This document shows, piece by piece, positions 34,050 through 43,090 of a DNA stretch of 64,000 nt (position 1 is its first letter; the number at the start of each line of letters is the position of its first letter). Under the pieces are notes generated by a model. It did no database searches. It was given only the letters and a program-made list of their open reading frames with translations, and was not told where the DNA came from. The stretch is taken from positions 40,797-104,796 of the forward strand of contig JAFTXI010000041.1 in NCBI GenBank assembly GCA_017461665.1, read 5' to 3'. The DNA is from Bacteroidales bacterium. GTDB lineage: Bacteria; Bacteroidota; Bacteroidia; Bacteroidales; F082. Position numbers and translations under genes: made by a program.

Positions 34050-34946
34050 ATGGCAAACCTCAAAGAAGTCAGGACAAGAATAGAGTCTGTCAACTCGACG
34101 AAACAGATTACAAGTGCCATGAAGATGGTGGCGGCATCGAAGCTGCGTAAGTCGCAGAACACCATCTTGGCATTGCGTCCTTACGCCGAGAAATTCAGTG
34201 AGATAATGAGAAATATCTCCAACGGCACCGACGAGAATATCACAAGCGTCTATGCCGAGGAGCGTCCTTTGGAAAGAGTCCTCATCGTGCCGCTCTCTTC
34301 AAACAAAGGTCTGTGTGGCGTGTTCAACGCCAACGTCATACGTTCGACGGTAAATCTTATCAACGAGGAGTATAAAGAATTTTTAGATAATAAGAAATTG
34401 GATATTCTGTGCGTTGGCTCAAAAGTAGAAGAATCGCTGAAGTTTAAGAAGATGCCTGTCATCGGGAATGAGAATGTCTTGTTAGATGATTTGACATACG
34501 AGAACGCAGCGCATTTTGCAGAGCTTCTGATGAATATGTTCTTAGAGAGAAAATACGACAGGATAATATTCGTATATAATCAGTTTAAAAATGCCGCGAC
34601 GCAGATATTGATGACGGAACAGTTTCTTCCTATAAGTATGGGATCTGAAGATAGTACTGGAGCGGGGACGGGGACGAGTGCAGGTGTTGAATATATATTT
34701 CAGCCTAATAAAGAAGATATTTTCAATAATATGCTTCCTAAGTCGTTGAAGATGCAGGTTTATAAAATGTTGTTGGACAGCTTCGCTTCTGAGCAAGGAG
34801 CGAGGATGCTCTCGATGACACAAGCCACCGACAACGCGACAGAACTTCTTAAAGAACTGAACCTTACTTATAACAAGGCACGTCAGTCGGCAATCACCAA
34901 CGAACTCGTCGAGATAGTAAGCGGTGCTGAAGCATTGAAAAATTAA
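34050..34946 (+). CDS. atpG: ATP synthase F1 subunit gamma
   Basis: Central rotor shaft of 298 residues. The N-terminal coiled coil starts KEVRTRIESVNSTKQITSAMKMVAASKLRK; the C-terminal partner is LNLTYNKARQSAITNELVEIVSGAEAL. The peripheral domain contains a small low-complexity segment (STGAGTGTSAG, about residue 204-214) encoded by a GC-rich hexad repeat (gggacg) that stands out from the AT-rich surroundings and shares 13 bases with the dnaX linker. It closes the atp operon; no terminator is obvious before pgi. Confidence 0.97.
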   Translation: MANLKEVRTRIESVNSTKQITSAMKMVAASKLRKSQNTILALRPYAEKFSEIMRNISNGTDENITSVYAEERPLERVLIVPLSSNKGLCGVFNANVIRSTVNLINEEYKEFLDNKKLDILCVGSKVEESLKFKKMPVIGNENVLLDDLTYENAAHFAELLMNMFLERKYDRIIFVYNQFKNAATQILMTEQFLPISMGSEDSTGAGTGTSAGVEYIFQPNKEDIFNNMLPKSLKMQVYKMLLDSFASEQGARMLSMTQATDNATELLKELNLTYNKARQSAITNELVEIVSGAEALKN

Positions 34947-34992
34947 TAAAGATAGAAATCATTAATATATACAAACGTTAAAATATATCGAT

Positions 34993-36336
34993 ATGATACA
35001 GACAAAGACAAACCTTAAGCACATCAGAAGTTTCGTTACAGATGAACAACTTCTTGAATATGAAAATAAAATCGAAAATACTTTTAAGACAATATACGAC
35101 AAGTTGGGCGCAGGCAACGACTTCTTAGGCTGGGTGACTCTTCCTTCAGAGATGACCAAGGATTTCATTAAAGATATTAAGAATCAAGCCGAGTTGCTAC
35201 GTAAGAAATCGGAAGTGTTTGTCGTTGTCGGTATCGGCGGTTCATATCTCGGTGCGAGAGCTGTCATCGAGTCACTTACTCATCAGTTTTCTTCGTTAAT
35301 TAATAAAGGTGACGAGACACAGATTGTTTATGCAGGTCACAATATGAGCGAGGATTATCTCGTTGAGCTACTCGAACTCTTAGACAATAAAGATTATTCT
35401 ATGGCAGTCATCTCCAAATCGGGAACCACCACTGAGCCAGCTGTCGCCTTCCGTATCTTGAAGAATCATTTGGAAAACAAATACGGAAAAGAAGAAGCTA
35501 AGACGCGTATCGTGGCAATCACCGACAAGGAAAGAGGCGCTCTTAAAACTCTCGCTAATACAGAATGTTACAAGACTTATATCGTTTCTGACAATGTTGG
35601 TGGACGTTATTCTGTTCTCACTCCGGTCGGTTTGCTTCCTATCGCAGTGGCAGGCATCGACATCGAAGAACTCGTGAACGGCGCCCTGGCAATGGAAAAT
35701 TATTGTAAGGAAAATAGAAACAGCGACAATGTCGTGGCTAAATATGCAGTGGCACGTCAGGCTTTATATCACGACGGAAAGACAAACGAAATCTTGGTGA
35801 GTTACGAACCGCGTCTGAGTTATATTGCAGAATGGTGGAAACAGCTTTACGGAGAGAGCGAAGGCAAGGAAGGAAAAGGTATCTTCCCAGCATCCGACAT
35901 CTTCACCACCGACCTTCATTCTATGGGACAATATATCCAAGAAGGCTTGCGTAACTTATTCGAAACCATCATATCCGTAGAGAAACCTTCAAGAGAGATT
36001 AGAATACCTCTCGCCGACAACGACTTAGATCAGCTTAATTATATCGCTGGAAAACGACTCTCGGAAGTCAATCGCACTGCTGAGACAGCGACAATTTTGG
36101 CTCATGTCGATGGTGGTGTCCCAAATATCATCATTCAGATTCCAGAGATTTCGGCAAGAACGATAGGCGAGTTGATTTATTTCTTCGAGATGGGCTGTGC
36201 CTTGAGTGGATATATGTTGGAAGTCAATCCTTTCGACCAGCCAGGCGTTGAGGCTTATAAGAAAAACATGTTCGCTCTTCTCGGCAAGAAAGGTTTTGAA
36301 GAAAGAGCAGCTGCTCTTAGAGAAAGAATAAAATAA
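34993..36336 (+). CDS. pgi: Glucose-6-phosphate isomerase
   Basis: Interconverts glucose 6-phosphate and fructose 6-phosphate. The 447 residues correspond to the short bacterial type. VVVGIGGSYLGARA binds the phosphate region, SKSGTTTEPA is the conserved sugar-phosphate loop, and a catalytic Glu lies in GQYIQEGLRNLFET. It ends with the usual helical tail (FDQPGVEAYKKNMFALLGK). It lies 46 bp after atpG and 23 bp before the U32 gene, so it could belong to a longer transcript. Confidence 0.97.
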   Translation: MIQTKTNLKHIRSFVTDEQLLEYENKIENTFKTIYDKLGAGNDFLGWVTLPSEMTKDFIKDIKNQAELLRKKSEVFVVVGIGGSYLGARAVIESLTHQFSSLINKGDETQIVYAGHNMSEDYLVELLELLDNKDYSMAVISKSGTTTEPAVAFRILKNHLENKYGKEEAKTRIVAITDKERGALKTLANTECYKTYIVSDNVGGRYSVLTPVGLLPIAVAGIDIEELVNGALAMENYCKENRNSDNVVAKYAVARQALYHDGKTNEILVSYEPRLSYIAEWWKQLYGESEGKEGKGIFPASDIFTTDLHSMGQYIQEGLRNLFETIISVEKPSREIRIPLADNDLDQLNYIAGKRLSEVNRTAETATILAHVDGGVPNIIIQIPEISARTIGELIYFFEMGCALSGYMLEVNPFDQPGVEAYKKNMFALLGKKGFEERAAALRERIK

Positions 36337-36359
36337 TTTTTGATTTTAATTTTATAGAG

Positions 36360-37610
36360 TTGGAAAGAAATTATAACGACATAGAAATCATGGCGCCTGT
36401 GGGTTCTTACGAGGCCCTCTCGGCTGCCATTCAAGCAGGTGCTGGCTCGGTTTATTTCGGCATCGGAAAACTGAATATGCGCTCCAAGTCAACCAAAAAC
36501 TTTACCTTAGACGACCTTCATAACATAGCGACAATCTGCAATGAACATAATGTAAAAAGTTATGTCACGATAAATACTGTTGTCTTCGATGAAGAACTTG
36601 AAGAGATGCGTCAGTTGCTTGATGCTGTGAAGGCTAACGAAATATCAGCAGTGATTGCCTCCGACCAAAGCGTCATTCAATATGCTCGACAGATAGGTGT
36701 CGAGGTTCACATGTCAACGCAATGTAACATCACAAACATAGAAGCGATAAGATATTATTCACAGTTTGCCGATGTCATGGTGACGGCTCGCGAGGTGTCG
36801 GTGAATCAGGTGAAAGCTATCACAAGAAAGATTGAAGAACAGAACATCAGAGGACCGAAAGGCGAGTTGGTTCGTATCGAGACTTTCTGTCACGGCGCTC
36901 TATGTATGGCAGTGTCGGGAAAATGTTATCTCAGTTTAGACAACTTCAACACTTCAGCCAACAGAGGCGCTTGCGTACAGCCGTGTCGTCGTGGCTATAC
37001 GGTACAAGATCGCGACCAAGAGATAACGCTCGCTATCGAGAACGAATATATCATGTCGCCGAAAGACTTATGTACGCTGCCATTTTTAGATAAACTTCTT
37101 GATGCCGGCGTGAAAGTCTTGAAGATTGAAGGACGTGGTCGCTCACCAGAATATACAAAGGTGACAGTGGGCGTCTATAGCGAAGCCGTCGAAGCGATTA
37201 GGAATGGAGAGTTTACGGAAGAGAAGATAGAGAAATGGACAGAACGTCTGCGTAGCGTCTATAACCGCGACTTCTGGGACGGTTATTATCTTGGAAGAAA
37301 AATGGGCGAATGGACACAACGCTACGGTTCTCAGGCAACAAAGACGAAAGTGTTCGTAGGAACAGTGACTAACTTTTTCGGAAAAATCAATGTCGCTGAG
37401 ATTAAGATGGAGACTCAAGACCTGAAAGTTGGTGACGACATAATGATAATAGGTCCTACGACAGGCGTTTATGAAGATAAGATTTCGGAGATACGCGTCG
37501 ATCTTAAACCTGTCGATTCTACAGAGAAAGGCGAGCTATGTTCGATACCTACAAAGGATATTATTAGAAGAGGTGACAAAGTTTATAAGGTAATAGATGC
37601 AGAGATTTAA
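36360..37610 (+). CDS. U32 family peptidase/hydroxylation-type protein
   Basis: 416 residues of the U32 collagenase-like family, now known to include RNA hydroxylases and other tRNA/rRNA or prenyl-ring enzymes. Visible are the TIM-barrel start IEIMAPVGSYEAL, AGAGSVYFGIGKLNMR, VEVHMSTQCNITN, the family motif ETFCHGALCMAVSGKC, and a Cys-rich stretch NRGACVQPCRRGY that can hold an iron-sulfur cluster. The TTG start at 36360 keeps the first beta strand; an ATG at 36390 would cut it. The 3' end overlaps the PHP phosphatase gene by 14 bp. Substrate unknown. Confidence 0.88.
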   Translation: MERNYNDIEIMAPVGSYEALSAAIQAGAGSVYFGIGKLNMRSKSTKNFTLDDLHNIATICNEHNVKSYVTINTVVFDEELEEMRQLLDAVKANEISAVIASDQSVIQYARQIGVEVHMSTQCNITNIEAIRYYSQFADVMVTAREVSVNQVKAITRKIEEQNIRGPKGELVRIETFCHGALCMAVSGKCYLSLDNFNTSANRGACVQPCRRGYTVQDRDQEITLAIENEYIMSPKDLCTLPFLDKLLDAGVKVLKIEGRGRSPEYTKVTVGVYSEAVEAIRNGEFTEEKIEKWTERLRSVYNRDFWDGYYLGRKMGEWTQRYGSQATKTKVFVGTVTNFFGKINVAEIKMETQDLKVGDDIMIIGPTTGVYEDKISEIRVDLKPVDSTEKGELCSIPTKDIIRRGDKVYKVIDAEI

Positions 37611-38439
37611 CTTACACACTCACAGTGTTTTCTCCGACGGAAAATCGACTCCGGAGGAAGTGGTGACAGAAGCCTTACGTCAGGGAATGACGACACTCGG
37701 TTTCTCCGACCATTCGCCGGTGCCATTTGAAAACACCTTCGCGATAAAAGATAATGAAGTGCGAAATTATGTTGAGACGATACATTCTTTGAAGGAAAAA
37801 TATAAAGACCAAATAGATATTTATTGTTCGATGGAGATGGACTTCATCCCGGGTATCGTCAAGGACTTTAAGAAAACGAAAGAAACTTTTTCTTTGGATT
37901 ATATGATTGGCTCGGTTCATCTCGTAGGAAACGATGTCGAGAGATTGTGGTTCATCGACGGTTCAAAATGGGTGACATACGACGAAGGTCTTTTTAATTA
38001 TTACGATGGTGACATCAAGAAAGGCGTGAGAGCGTTTTTCCATCAATATAACGAAATGATTGAAACGGAAGCGTTTGATATTGTAGGTCACTTTGATAAG
38101 ATAAAGATGCACAACAGAGGTAGATATTTTAGTGAAGATGACAAATGGTATCGCGACTATCTGATGGAGACGCTGACTTTGATAAAGGAGAAGTCGCTGA
38201 TTGTGGAGGTCAATACGAGAGGTATTTATAAGAAACGTAGCGATGACTTCTACCCATCGACTTGGATACTTCCAATCATGAATCAGATGGGTGTTCCTAT
38301 CGTGATAAGTTCCGATTCACATAAGTCTGAAGAACTGAGTTTATGTTTTAAGGAAGCCGAAGAAGCGTTGAAGTCGGCAGGTTATAAATCGACGATTTGT
38401 TATGACTCAGGAAGATGGATTGAGGTGCCATTCAATTAA
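37597..38439 (+). CDS. hisK: PHP-domain histidinol-phosphatase
   Basis: 280-residue PHP metal-dependent phosphatase resembling HisK-type histidinol-phosphate phosphatases. Metal ligands are visible in LHTHSVFSDG (His7, His9), GFSDHSPVPF, SMEMDFIPG, MIGSVHLV, DIVGHFDKIK and ISSDSHKSEEL. It could hydrolyse L-histidinol phosphate in histidine biosynthesis, but no his operon is nearby, so a related phosphatase role is possible. It overlaps the U32 gene by 14 bp and is followed by two tandem terminators. Confidence 0.85.
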   Translation: MQRFNLHTHSVFSDGKSTPEEVVTEALRQGMTTLGFSDHSPVPFENTFAIKDNEVRNYVETIHSLKEKYKDQIDIYCSMEMDFIPGIVKDFKKTKETFSLDYMIGSVHLVGNDVERLWFIDGSKWVTYDEGLFNYYDGDIKKGVRAFFHQYNEMIETEAFDIVGHFDKIKMHNRGRYFSEDDKWYRDYLMETLTLIKEKSLIVEVNTRGIYKKRSDDFYPSTWILPIMNQMGVPIVISSDSHKSEELSLCFKEAEEALKSAGYKSTICYDSGRWIEVPFN

Positions 38440-38514
38440 TATATAAATTATTTAACTAAAACCTCAGATTTATACCAACGAAAAAAAGACTAAAAATATA
38501 ATAACAAAAAGAAA

Positions 38515-38554
38515 TCGACGTTTTGATAGTGTTCTCAGAACGTCGAAATTTTTT
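38515..38554 (+). terminator. Intrinsic terminator 1 after the PHP phosphatase gene
   Basis: Arms tcgacgtt (38515-38522) and aacgtcga (38539-38546) followed by a T run. Confidence 0.75.
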
Positions 38555-38576
38555 TCATAATCTTTATATTGTTTTT

Positions 38577-38608
38577 CCCCGTTTCTCGTGTAGTAACGGG
38601 GTTTTTTA
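38577..38608 (+). terminator. Intrinsic terminator 2, tandem
   Basis: Arms ccccgtt (38577-38583) and aacgggg (38595-38601) followed by TTTTTT. Together with terminator 1 it isolates the convergent transcription units. Confidence 0.75.
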
Positions 38609-38715
38609 TTTGACGCGTTTAAATAAATGTTAATAAAAAAGAAAAATTTGTCTCATCGGATGACGAAACAAATTTATTCTTATACAAAACTCGTTTAATG
38701 TAATGCTAAATCGGA

Positions 38716-38904
38716 TTATTTTTTAGCACCTTCCATGACTAATTTACCTTTGTAGTATAAGTCACCATCAACGTAGTAAGCTCTGTGATAAACATGGATT
38801 GTACCTGTTTCTTTGCATACTGCTAATGTTGGAGCTTCTGCTTTGTAATGTGTTCTTCTTTTTGCGCCTCTTGTATGAGACTGTCTTCTCTTAGGATGTG
38901 CCAT
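38716..38904 (-). CDS. rpmF: 50S ribosomal protein L32
   Basis: 62 residues with the family start MAHPKRRQSHTRGAKRRTHY and the motif CKETGTIHVYHRAY. Only one of the four zinc-binding cysteines is kept, so this is a zinc-free form, common in Bacteroidetes. It lies 23 bp after the yceD gene on the same strand, the classical yceD-rpmF pair. Confidence 0.98.
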   Translation of the reverse strand: MAHPKRRQSHTRGAKRRTHYKAEAPTLAVCKETGTIHVYHRAYYVDGDLYYKGKLVMEGAKK

Positions 38905-38927
38905 TTTACACTATTTTTTGTTGTTAA

Positions 38928-39458
38928 TTAATTATCTTTTTTATCTTTCAATTCTTCCAAACATTTCCATCTTGGGTCTATTTCATCAGTGTCTTCTTCG
39001 ACTTGACTGTTCGCATTTTCGAGATAGTCAATCACTTCTTGGTTGCAGTCGTTAATGTTCTGATGGACTCTATGAATTGGCAGCGACAAGATTATATATT
39101 CATAAATCAAGGAAGTGATGTCGAACTCGCCTTCTTCGGAAGGAATGACTATCATGTCGTCGGATTCCTCTTCATATCCATGACCATATTTCAGATAAAT
39201 GACGACTTCATTGTCTATCGGTTGTTCGTATTCGTCATTGCATCTGTCGCAAGCGATGAACACACTGCCTTCGAACTTAAATGTTAAAATGAACTCTCTT
39301 TCGTGTTTTTCTACGTTAAGATTCACTTTTACATTAGCTTTTTGTACCTCAGAGAACTCGAAATTACCAAAGAAATTATCATCAATAATATACTCAAAAT
39401 CGTGATAACCTAATGATAATCCTGCAATTGGCAATATGTAATCGTTACCTGCTTTCAT
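38928..39458 (-). CDS. yceD: YceD/DUF177 family protein
   Basis: 176 residues of the DUF177 family, linked to 23S rRNA accumulation in plants and bacteria. The core motif is visible as FIACDRCNDEYEQPIDNEV with the Cys pair, then SLIYEYIILSLPIHRVH, and the tail DPRWKCLEELKDK. Its position immediately upstream of rpmF supports the assignment. A TATCTTTG promoter motif lies 21 bp before its ATG. Confidence 0.9.
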   Translation of the reverse strand: MKAGNDYILPIAGLSLGYHDFEYIIDDNFFGNFEFSEVQKANVKVNLNVEKHEREFILTFKFEGSVFIACDRCNDEYEQPIDNEVVIYLKYGHGYEEESDDMIVIPSEEGEFDITSLIYEYIILSLPIHRVHQNINDCNQEVIDYLENANSQVEEDTDEIDPRWKCLEELKDKKDN

Positions 39459-39478
39459 AATATACCCAAAACGGGCTG

Positions 39479-39486
39479 CAAAGATA
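39479..39486 (-). promoter_or_regulatory. -7 element for yceD-rpmF
   Basis: The minus strand reads TATCTTTG followed by CA, 21 bp before the yceD ATG. Confidence 0.7.
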
Positions 39487-39553
39487 ACAAAATTATTTCA
39501 TTTTTTAAACGTTTTGTTTTTATTTTTTTATGAGGCAACCTATTATCGTTTTT

Positions 39554-39602
39554 GAGACATGTCAACCTGTGTTTATTGAATATCACGTTGACACGTCTCT
39601 AC
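39554..39602 (-). repeat. GTAG-foot hairpin element (family B), divergent copy
   Basis: On the minus strand it starts gtagagacgtgtcaacgtg and ends with a matching gttgacatgtctc. It keeps the foot and stem of the family but has a different inner part. It lies just past the S41 protease stop. Confidence 0.65.
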
Positions 39603-39626
39603 AATTATAAATTGTTAATTGTTAAC
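39603..39626 (-). repeat. Heptad array containing the stop codon of the S41 protease gene
   Basis: aaattgt, taattgt, taacctt in tandem. The protein end KVNN and its stop are read from it. Confidence 0.6.
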
Positions 39627-41213
39627 CTTCAATTCTTTAATTGCTTCTTGCAGTATCTCATCCATTGGCTCGTAGATAGGGTAGAAGGCTTCATCTCCGA
39701 AGATATTTCTTGCAACGTATGCCTTGAACAATGGCTCCGAGAGTTCTCTTGCTTTAGCTATCTCTTCTTTATTACCTTTGATTTTCTTTTCTTCACTGCG
39801 TCGCATCAGTTCGTCGAACATAGTATTGGTAAAAACAAACTTCTCGTTGAAAGTCTTGGCATCGCCGTAATTTAACAATTCCTTACGATGTGTGTCGGAA
39901 TAGTCGAAGGCATATTGGAACAAGACACCTGCATTTGCCATCTTGTTGAAGAAATAACGTGTGCTGTCGTTATGAAGTGGAACGTAGATGTCTGGCATGA
40001 TACCGCCACCGCCATAAACCGTCTTGCCTCCCGGAGTGATATATTTCAGAGAGTCGGCGAAGTGAATGCTGTCGATGCTGAACATCTCGCCTGTCTCGTA
40101 ACGCGTCAGTTCTTCGAGCATATATTCTTCCTTAGTTCCGGAGAACGGCTTTTGTATGCAGCGTCCTGTTGGGGTGTAATAACGTGCTATGGTAAGTCGT
40201 AGCGCTCCATTCTCTCCGAGGTCGAACTGTTCTTGGACGAGACCTTTCCCGAATGAACGTCGTCCGATGATGGTGCCTCTGTCATTGTCTTGAAGAGCAC
40301 CTGCCACAATCTCACTCGCGCTGGCTGAGCCTTCGTCAATGAGCACGACAACGTCTTTGTCTTCCCATAATCCTCTGTGACGTGCAAAGATATAGGAACG
40401 ATCACGATGTTCTCCTTCAGTATAGACGATGAGGTTGTTGTCTCTCAGCATCTCATCGGCAATGCCGACAGCCTCTCCGAGATAACCTCCTGTGTTACCT
40501 CTTAAATCGAGAATCAATTGTGTCATGCCTTCTTTCTGAAGTTTCTTGATGGCGTTGACAAACTCTTTGTGTGTGGTCTGAGAGAACTTGCTTAGTTTGA
40601 TGAATCCAATATTGTCGTCAATCATATAAGCCACGTCTAAACTATATGTAGGAATCACGTCTCTTGTGATGGTGAAATCTAATAAGTCGCTGACGCCATG
40701 TCTTTTAATCTTGACATTGACTTTAGTCTTTCTCGGACCTTTGAGAAGACTCATCGCAGTTTTATTAGTAACCTTTGTTCCTGCTACGAGACTGTCACCT
40801 ACATAGACTATTCTGTCTCCGGCGAGGATACCGACTTTCTCAGAAGGACCGCCTTTGATGGTTTCTATGATTGTGATGGTGTCTTTCTCTATCCTAAACG
40901 AAACGCCGATGCCATCGAAGCTTCCGTATAGATTCTCGTTCACTTCGTTAAGAATCGAAGGCTCGATATATTCGCTGTGTGGATCCATCGATTCTAAGAC
41001 ATGAGTGACAGCTTTCTTCTGTAAATCGTCTATATTGATGGTATCGACATATTCTTTATCTATCAAAGAAAAAACGTCGTTAACCAATGAGATATTAGCA
41101 TTACCTTTTGGTGTGGCGACGATACCGTTAGAACTTGCTATATAAATGCCGAGATAAACTCCTACTATAAGGATGGCGGCGTATATCACAGGTTTCAGAA
41201 ATTTGTTTTTCAT
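39615..41213 (-). CDS. ctpA: S41 family C-terminal processing peptidase
   Basis: 532-residue periplasmic serine protease. An N-terminal membrane anchor (VIYAAILIVGVYLGIYIA) is followed by a helical domain with DPHSEYI, a PDZ domain (about 95-175, GIGVSF ... GDRIVYVGD), and the catalytic domain with Ser in DEGSASASEIVAGAL and Lys in SFGKGLVQ, the Ser-Lys dyad. The C-terminal extension is typical of Bacteroidetes Ctp proteins. It probably trims periplasmic or outer-membrane proteins. Downstream of fabD, with a repeat-filled gap of about 180 bp between them. Confidence 0.94.
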   Translation of the reverse strand: MKNKFLKPVIYAAILIVGVYLGIYIASSNGIVATPKGNANISLVNDVFSLIDKEYVDTINIDDLQKKAVTHVLESMDPHSEYIEPSILNEVNENLYGSFDGIGVSFRIEKDTITIIETIKGGPSEKVGILAGDRIVYVGDSLVAGTKVTNKTAMSLLKGPRKTKVNVKIKRHGVSDLLDFTITRDVIPTYSLDVAYMIDDNIGFIKLSKFSQTTHKEFVNAIKKLQKEGMTQLILDLRGNTGGYLGEAVGIADEMLRDNNLIVYTEGEHRDRSYIFARHRGLWEDKDVVVLIDEGSASASEIVAGALQDNDRGTIIGRRSFGKGLVQEQFDLGENGALRLTIARYYTPTGRCIQKPFSGTKEEYMLEELTRYETGEMFSIDSIHFADSLKYITPGGKTVYGGGGIMPDIYVPLHNDSTRYFFNKMANAGVLFQYAFDYSDTHRKELLNYGDAKTFNEKFVFTNTMFDELMRRSEEKKIKGNKEEIAKARELSEPLFKAYVARNIFGDEAFYPIYEPMDEILQEAIKELKVNN

Positions 41214-41233
41214 ATAAATATCTCTTTTAAACT

Positions 41234-41250
41234 GACGTAGTCAATACGTC
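41234..41250 (-). repeat. Degenerate family A hairpin
   Basis: gacgtagtcaatacgtc, a decayed member with an altered loop, close to the copy at 41275. Confidence 0.5.
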
Positions 41251-41274
41251 CTTACAGATTTTTTGCTTTTGTAC

Positions 41275-41293
41275 GGACACATCGAATGTGTCC
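41275..41293. repeat. Short GGAC hairpin (family A)
   Basis: ggacacatcgaatgtgtcc; nearly perfect palindrome preceded by gtac. Confidence 0.75.
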
Positions 41294-41301
41294 TATTAAT
41301 A

Positions 41302-41358
41302 AGAGACGCAGCAATTACATCTTGTTAATCTTCATTGGTGTAATTGATACGTCTCTAC
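41302..41358 (-). repeat. GTAG-foot hairpin element (family B), copy 3
   Basis: On the minus strand it begins gtagagacgtatcaattaca and ends taattgctgcgtctct. The outer stem matches the copies at 4751 and 20628, while the inner 20 bases differ. Confidence 0.75.
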
Positions 41359-41366
41359 ATAATTAT

Positions 41367-41396
41367 CAATTGTTAATTGTCAATTGTATATTGTCT
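41367..41396. repeat. Heptad array next to the fabD stop
   Basis: caattgt, taattgt, caattgt, atattgt in tandem between the S41 protease and fabD genes. Confidence 0.65.
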
Positions 41397-42277
41397 CACA
41401 CTGTTGCGCTTGAGAGTACGAGTTCTGTTCCAGCTTTCTTGAATAAGCCTTGTAATATAGTTCCTGGTCCTACTTCGACCACTTCAGTGAGACCGTTAGC
41501 TATCATGTTACCCATTGTCTGAGTCCAGCGTACTGGAGCTGTCAGTTGTGATATGAGGTTAGCCTTGATGATGTCAGGAGAAGTGACGGCTTGACCTGTA
41601 ACGTTTTGATATATTGGGCAGATGCCTTCGTTGAATTTAGTGTTTTCTATTGCTTGAGCGAGTTCTACGCGAGCCGGCTCCATGAGAGGGCTGTGGAAGG
41701 CGCCTCCTACCTGAAGAGGGAGAGCGCGTTTAGCGCCGGCTTCTTTAAGGAGCTGACATGCAATCTCAACGCCTTTCAAGCTGCCTGAAACGACGACTTG
41801 TCCGTTGCAGTTGTAGTTGGCTGCTATCACGACTTCGTCTTTTATTGAAGCGCAGACTTCTTCTATCTTGGCGTTATCTAAGCCGAGGACGGCTGCCATT
41901 GTACCTGGATTCTTTTCGCAGGCCGCCTGCATGGCGTTGGCGCGTGCTGCTACGAGACGCAATCCGTCTTCAAACTGAAGTGTGTTGTTGGCTACCAATG
42001 CTGAGAACTCTCCTAAAGAATGACCTGCTACCATGTCAGGCTTGAAATCGTCGAGCATCTTAGCCAATATGACTGAATGAAGGAATATGGCTGGCTGAGT
42101 GACCTTAGTCTGTTTTAAGTCTTCGGCAGTACCTTCAAACATAATGTCTGTTATTGAAAATCCGAGGATGTCGTTAGCTTTTTTAAACATATCCTTCGCC
42201 TTTGGGAACTTGTCGTATAAGTCTTTTCCCATTCCAACAAATTGGGCACCCTGTCCCGGAAATACGTATGCTTTCAT
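41396..42277 (-). CDS. fabD: Malonyl-CoA:ACP transacylase
   Basis: Loads malonyl groups onto acyl carrier protein for fatty acid synthesis. The 293 residues include the start YVFPGQGAQFVGMGKDL, the active-site Ser87 in GHSLGEFSAL, the substrate Arg in ARANAMQ, and His in GGAFHSPLM. Full length and normal. A family A hairpin lies just upstream, and the gene follows the Bax-inhibitor-like gene on the same strand. Confidence 0.97.
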   Translation of the reverse strand: MKAYVFPGQGAQFVGMGKDLYDKFPKAKDMFKKANDILGFSITDIMFEGTAEDLKQTKVTQPAIFLHSVILAKMLDDFKPDMVAGHSLGEFSALVANNTLQFEDGLRLVAARANAMQAACEKNPGTMAAVLGLDNAKIEEVCASIKDEVVIAANYNCNGQVVVSGSLKGVEIACQLLKEAGAKRALPLQVGGAFHSPLMEPARVELAQAIENTKFNEGICPIYQNVTGQAVTSPDIIKANLISQLTAPVRWTQTMGNMIANGLTEVVEVGPGTILQGLFKKAGTELVLSSATV

Positions 42278-42295
42278 ATTTTATAATTTATGTAT

Positions 42296-42314
42296 GGACG
42301 TATCGAATACGTCC
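42296..42314. repeat. Short GGAC hairpin (family A) with paired base changes
   Basis: ggacgtatcgaatacgtcc. Compared with ggacacat...atgtgtcc the stem differs on both arms in a matching way, so pairing is kept. Confidence 0.75.
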
Positions 42315-42324
42315 TTGTTATTAT

Positions 42325-43056
42325 TTAATCTCTTGAATTACCAAAGAATCTGAGCAGATAAAGGAACAGATTCAAGAAGTCTAAGTATAATGTCAAGGCT
42401 GCGTGTACAGTAATCTTAGCCATTATCTCGCCGTCGCTGATACCGGCATTGCCTATTTGTTTAATCTTTTGTACGTCGAAGGCGGTGAGACCGGTGAAGA
42501 TAAGTACGCCGAAGATGCTGATGATATAATCTAATCTTGCGCTGTGCATGAAGAAGTTAACCGCAGTAGCGATGATGATTCCTATCAAAGCCATGAAGAG
42601 GAAGGAACCGAATTTGGTGAGGTCGGTGTTGGTGGTGTAACCTACGACAGCCATTGCTCCGAACATACCGGCTGTTATGATGAATGTCTTGAATATTGAT
42701 GCAGAGGTATAAGCCCAGAAGATGAAACTGAGGCTGACTCCCATGAGGATGGAATATACTACATACCAAAGAACTGTTTGCTGAACCGACATCTTGTTGA
42801 TCCTTGCCGACATGACAAGTACTATGATAAATGGAGCGAAGGTGACAATCCAGCCGAAGGCGCTTATCTTGGCTCCTCCTTGTGGCGTGACTTGCAATAA
42901 CAAACTCATCAGTGATTCGTTGGTTCCGAATAAGAAAGCGGTGGCTGCTGTTATGCCAAGCGCTGCAAACATCCACATAAATACGTTCGATACAAAGGTG
43001 TTGGTCATTGCCTTGCTCATTGTCTGTGGTGTGTGATTTTCATTAAATGGATTCAT
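42325..43056 (-). CDS. Bax inhibitor-1/YccA family membrane protein
   Basis: 243 residues with seven predicted membrane helices (for example FMWMFAALGITAATAFLF, IILVMSARIN, GMFGAMAVVGYTT, ALTLYLDFLNLFLYLLRFF). The family pattern includes GLTAFDVQKIKQ and the C-terminal LYLDFLNLFLYLLR. Members include YccA and YetJ, the latter a pH-gated calcium leak channel, and YccA modulates FtsH. The exact role here is not known. It reads leftward between folE and fabD. Confidence 0.92.
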   Translation of the reverse strand: MNPFNENHTPQTMSKAMTNTFVSNVFMWMFAALGITAATAFLFGTNESLMSLLLQVTPQGGAKISAFGWIVTFAPFIIVLVMSARINKMSVQQTVLWYVVYSILMGVSLSFIFWAYTSASIFKTFIITAGMFGAMAVVGYTTNTDLTKFGSFLFMALIGIIIATAVNFFMHSARLDYIISIFGVLIFTGLTAFDVQKIKQIGNAGISDGEIMAKITVHAALTLYLDFLNLFLYLLRFFGNSRD

Positions 43057-43090
43057 AGTTTTATTTTTTAATTTGATTATCTATCATTAA

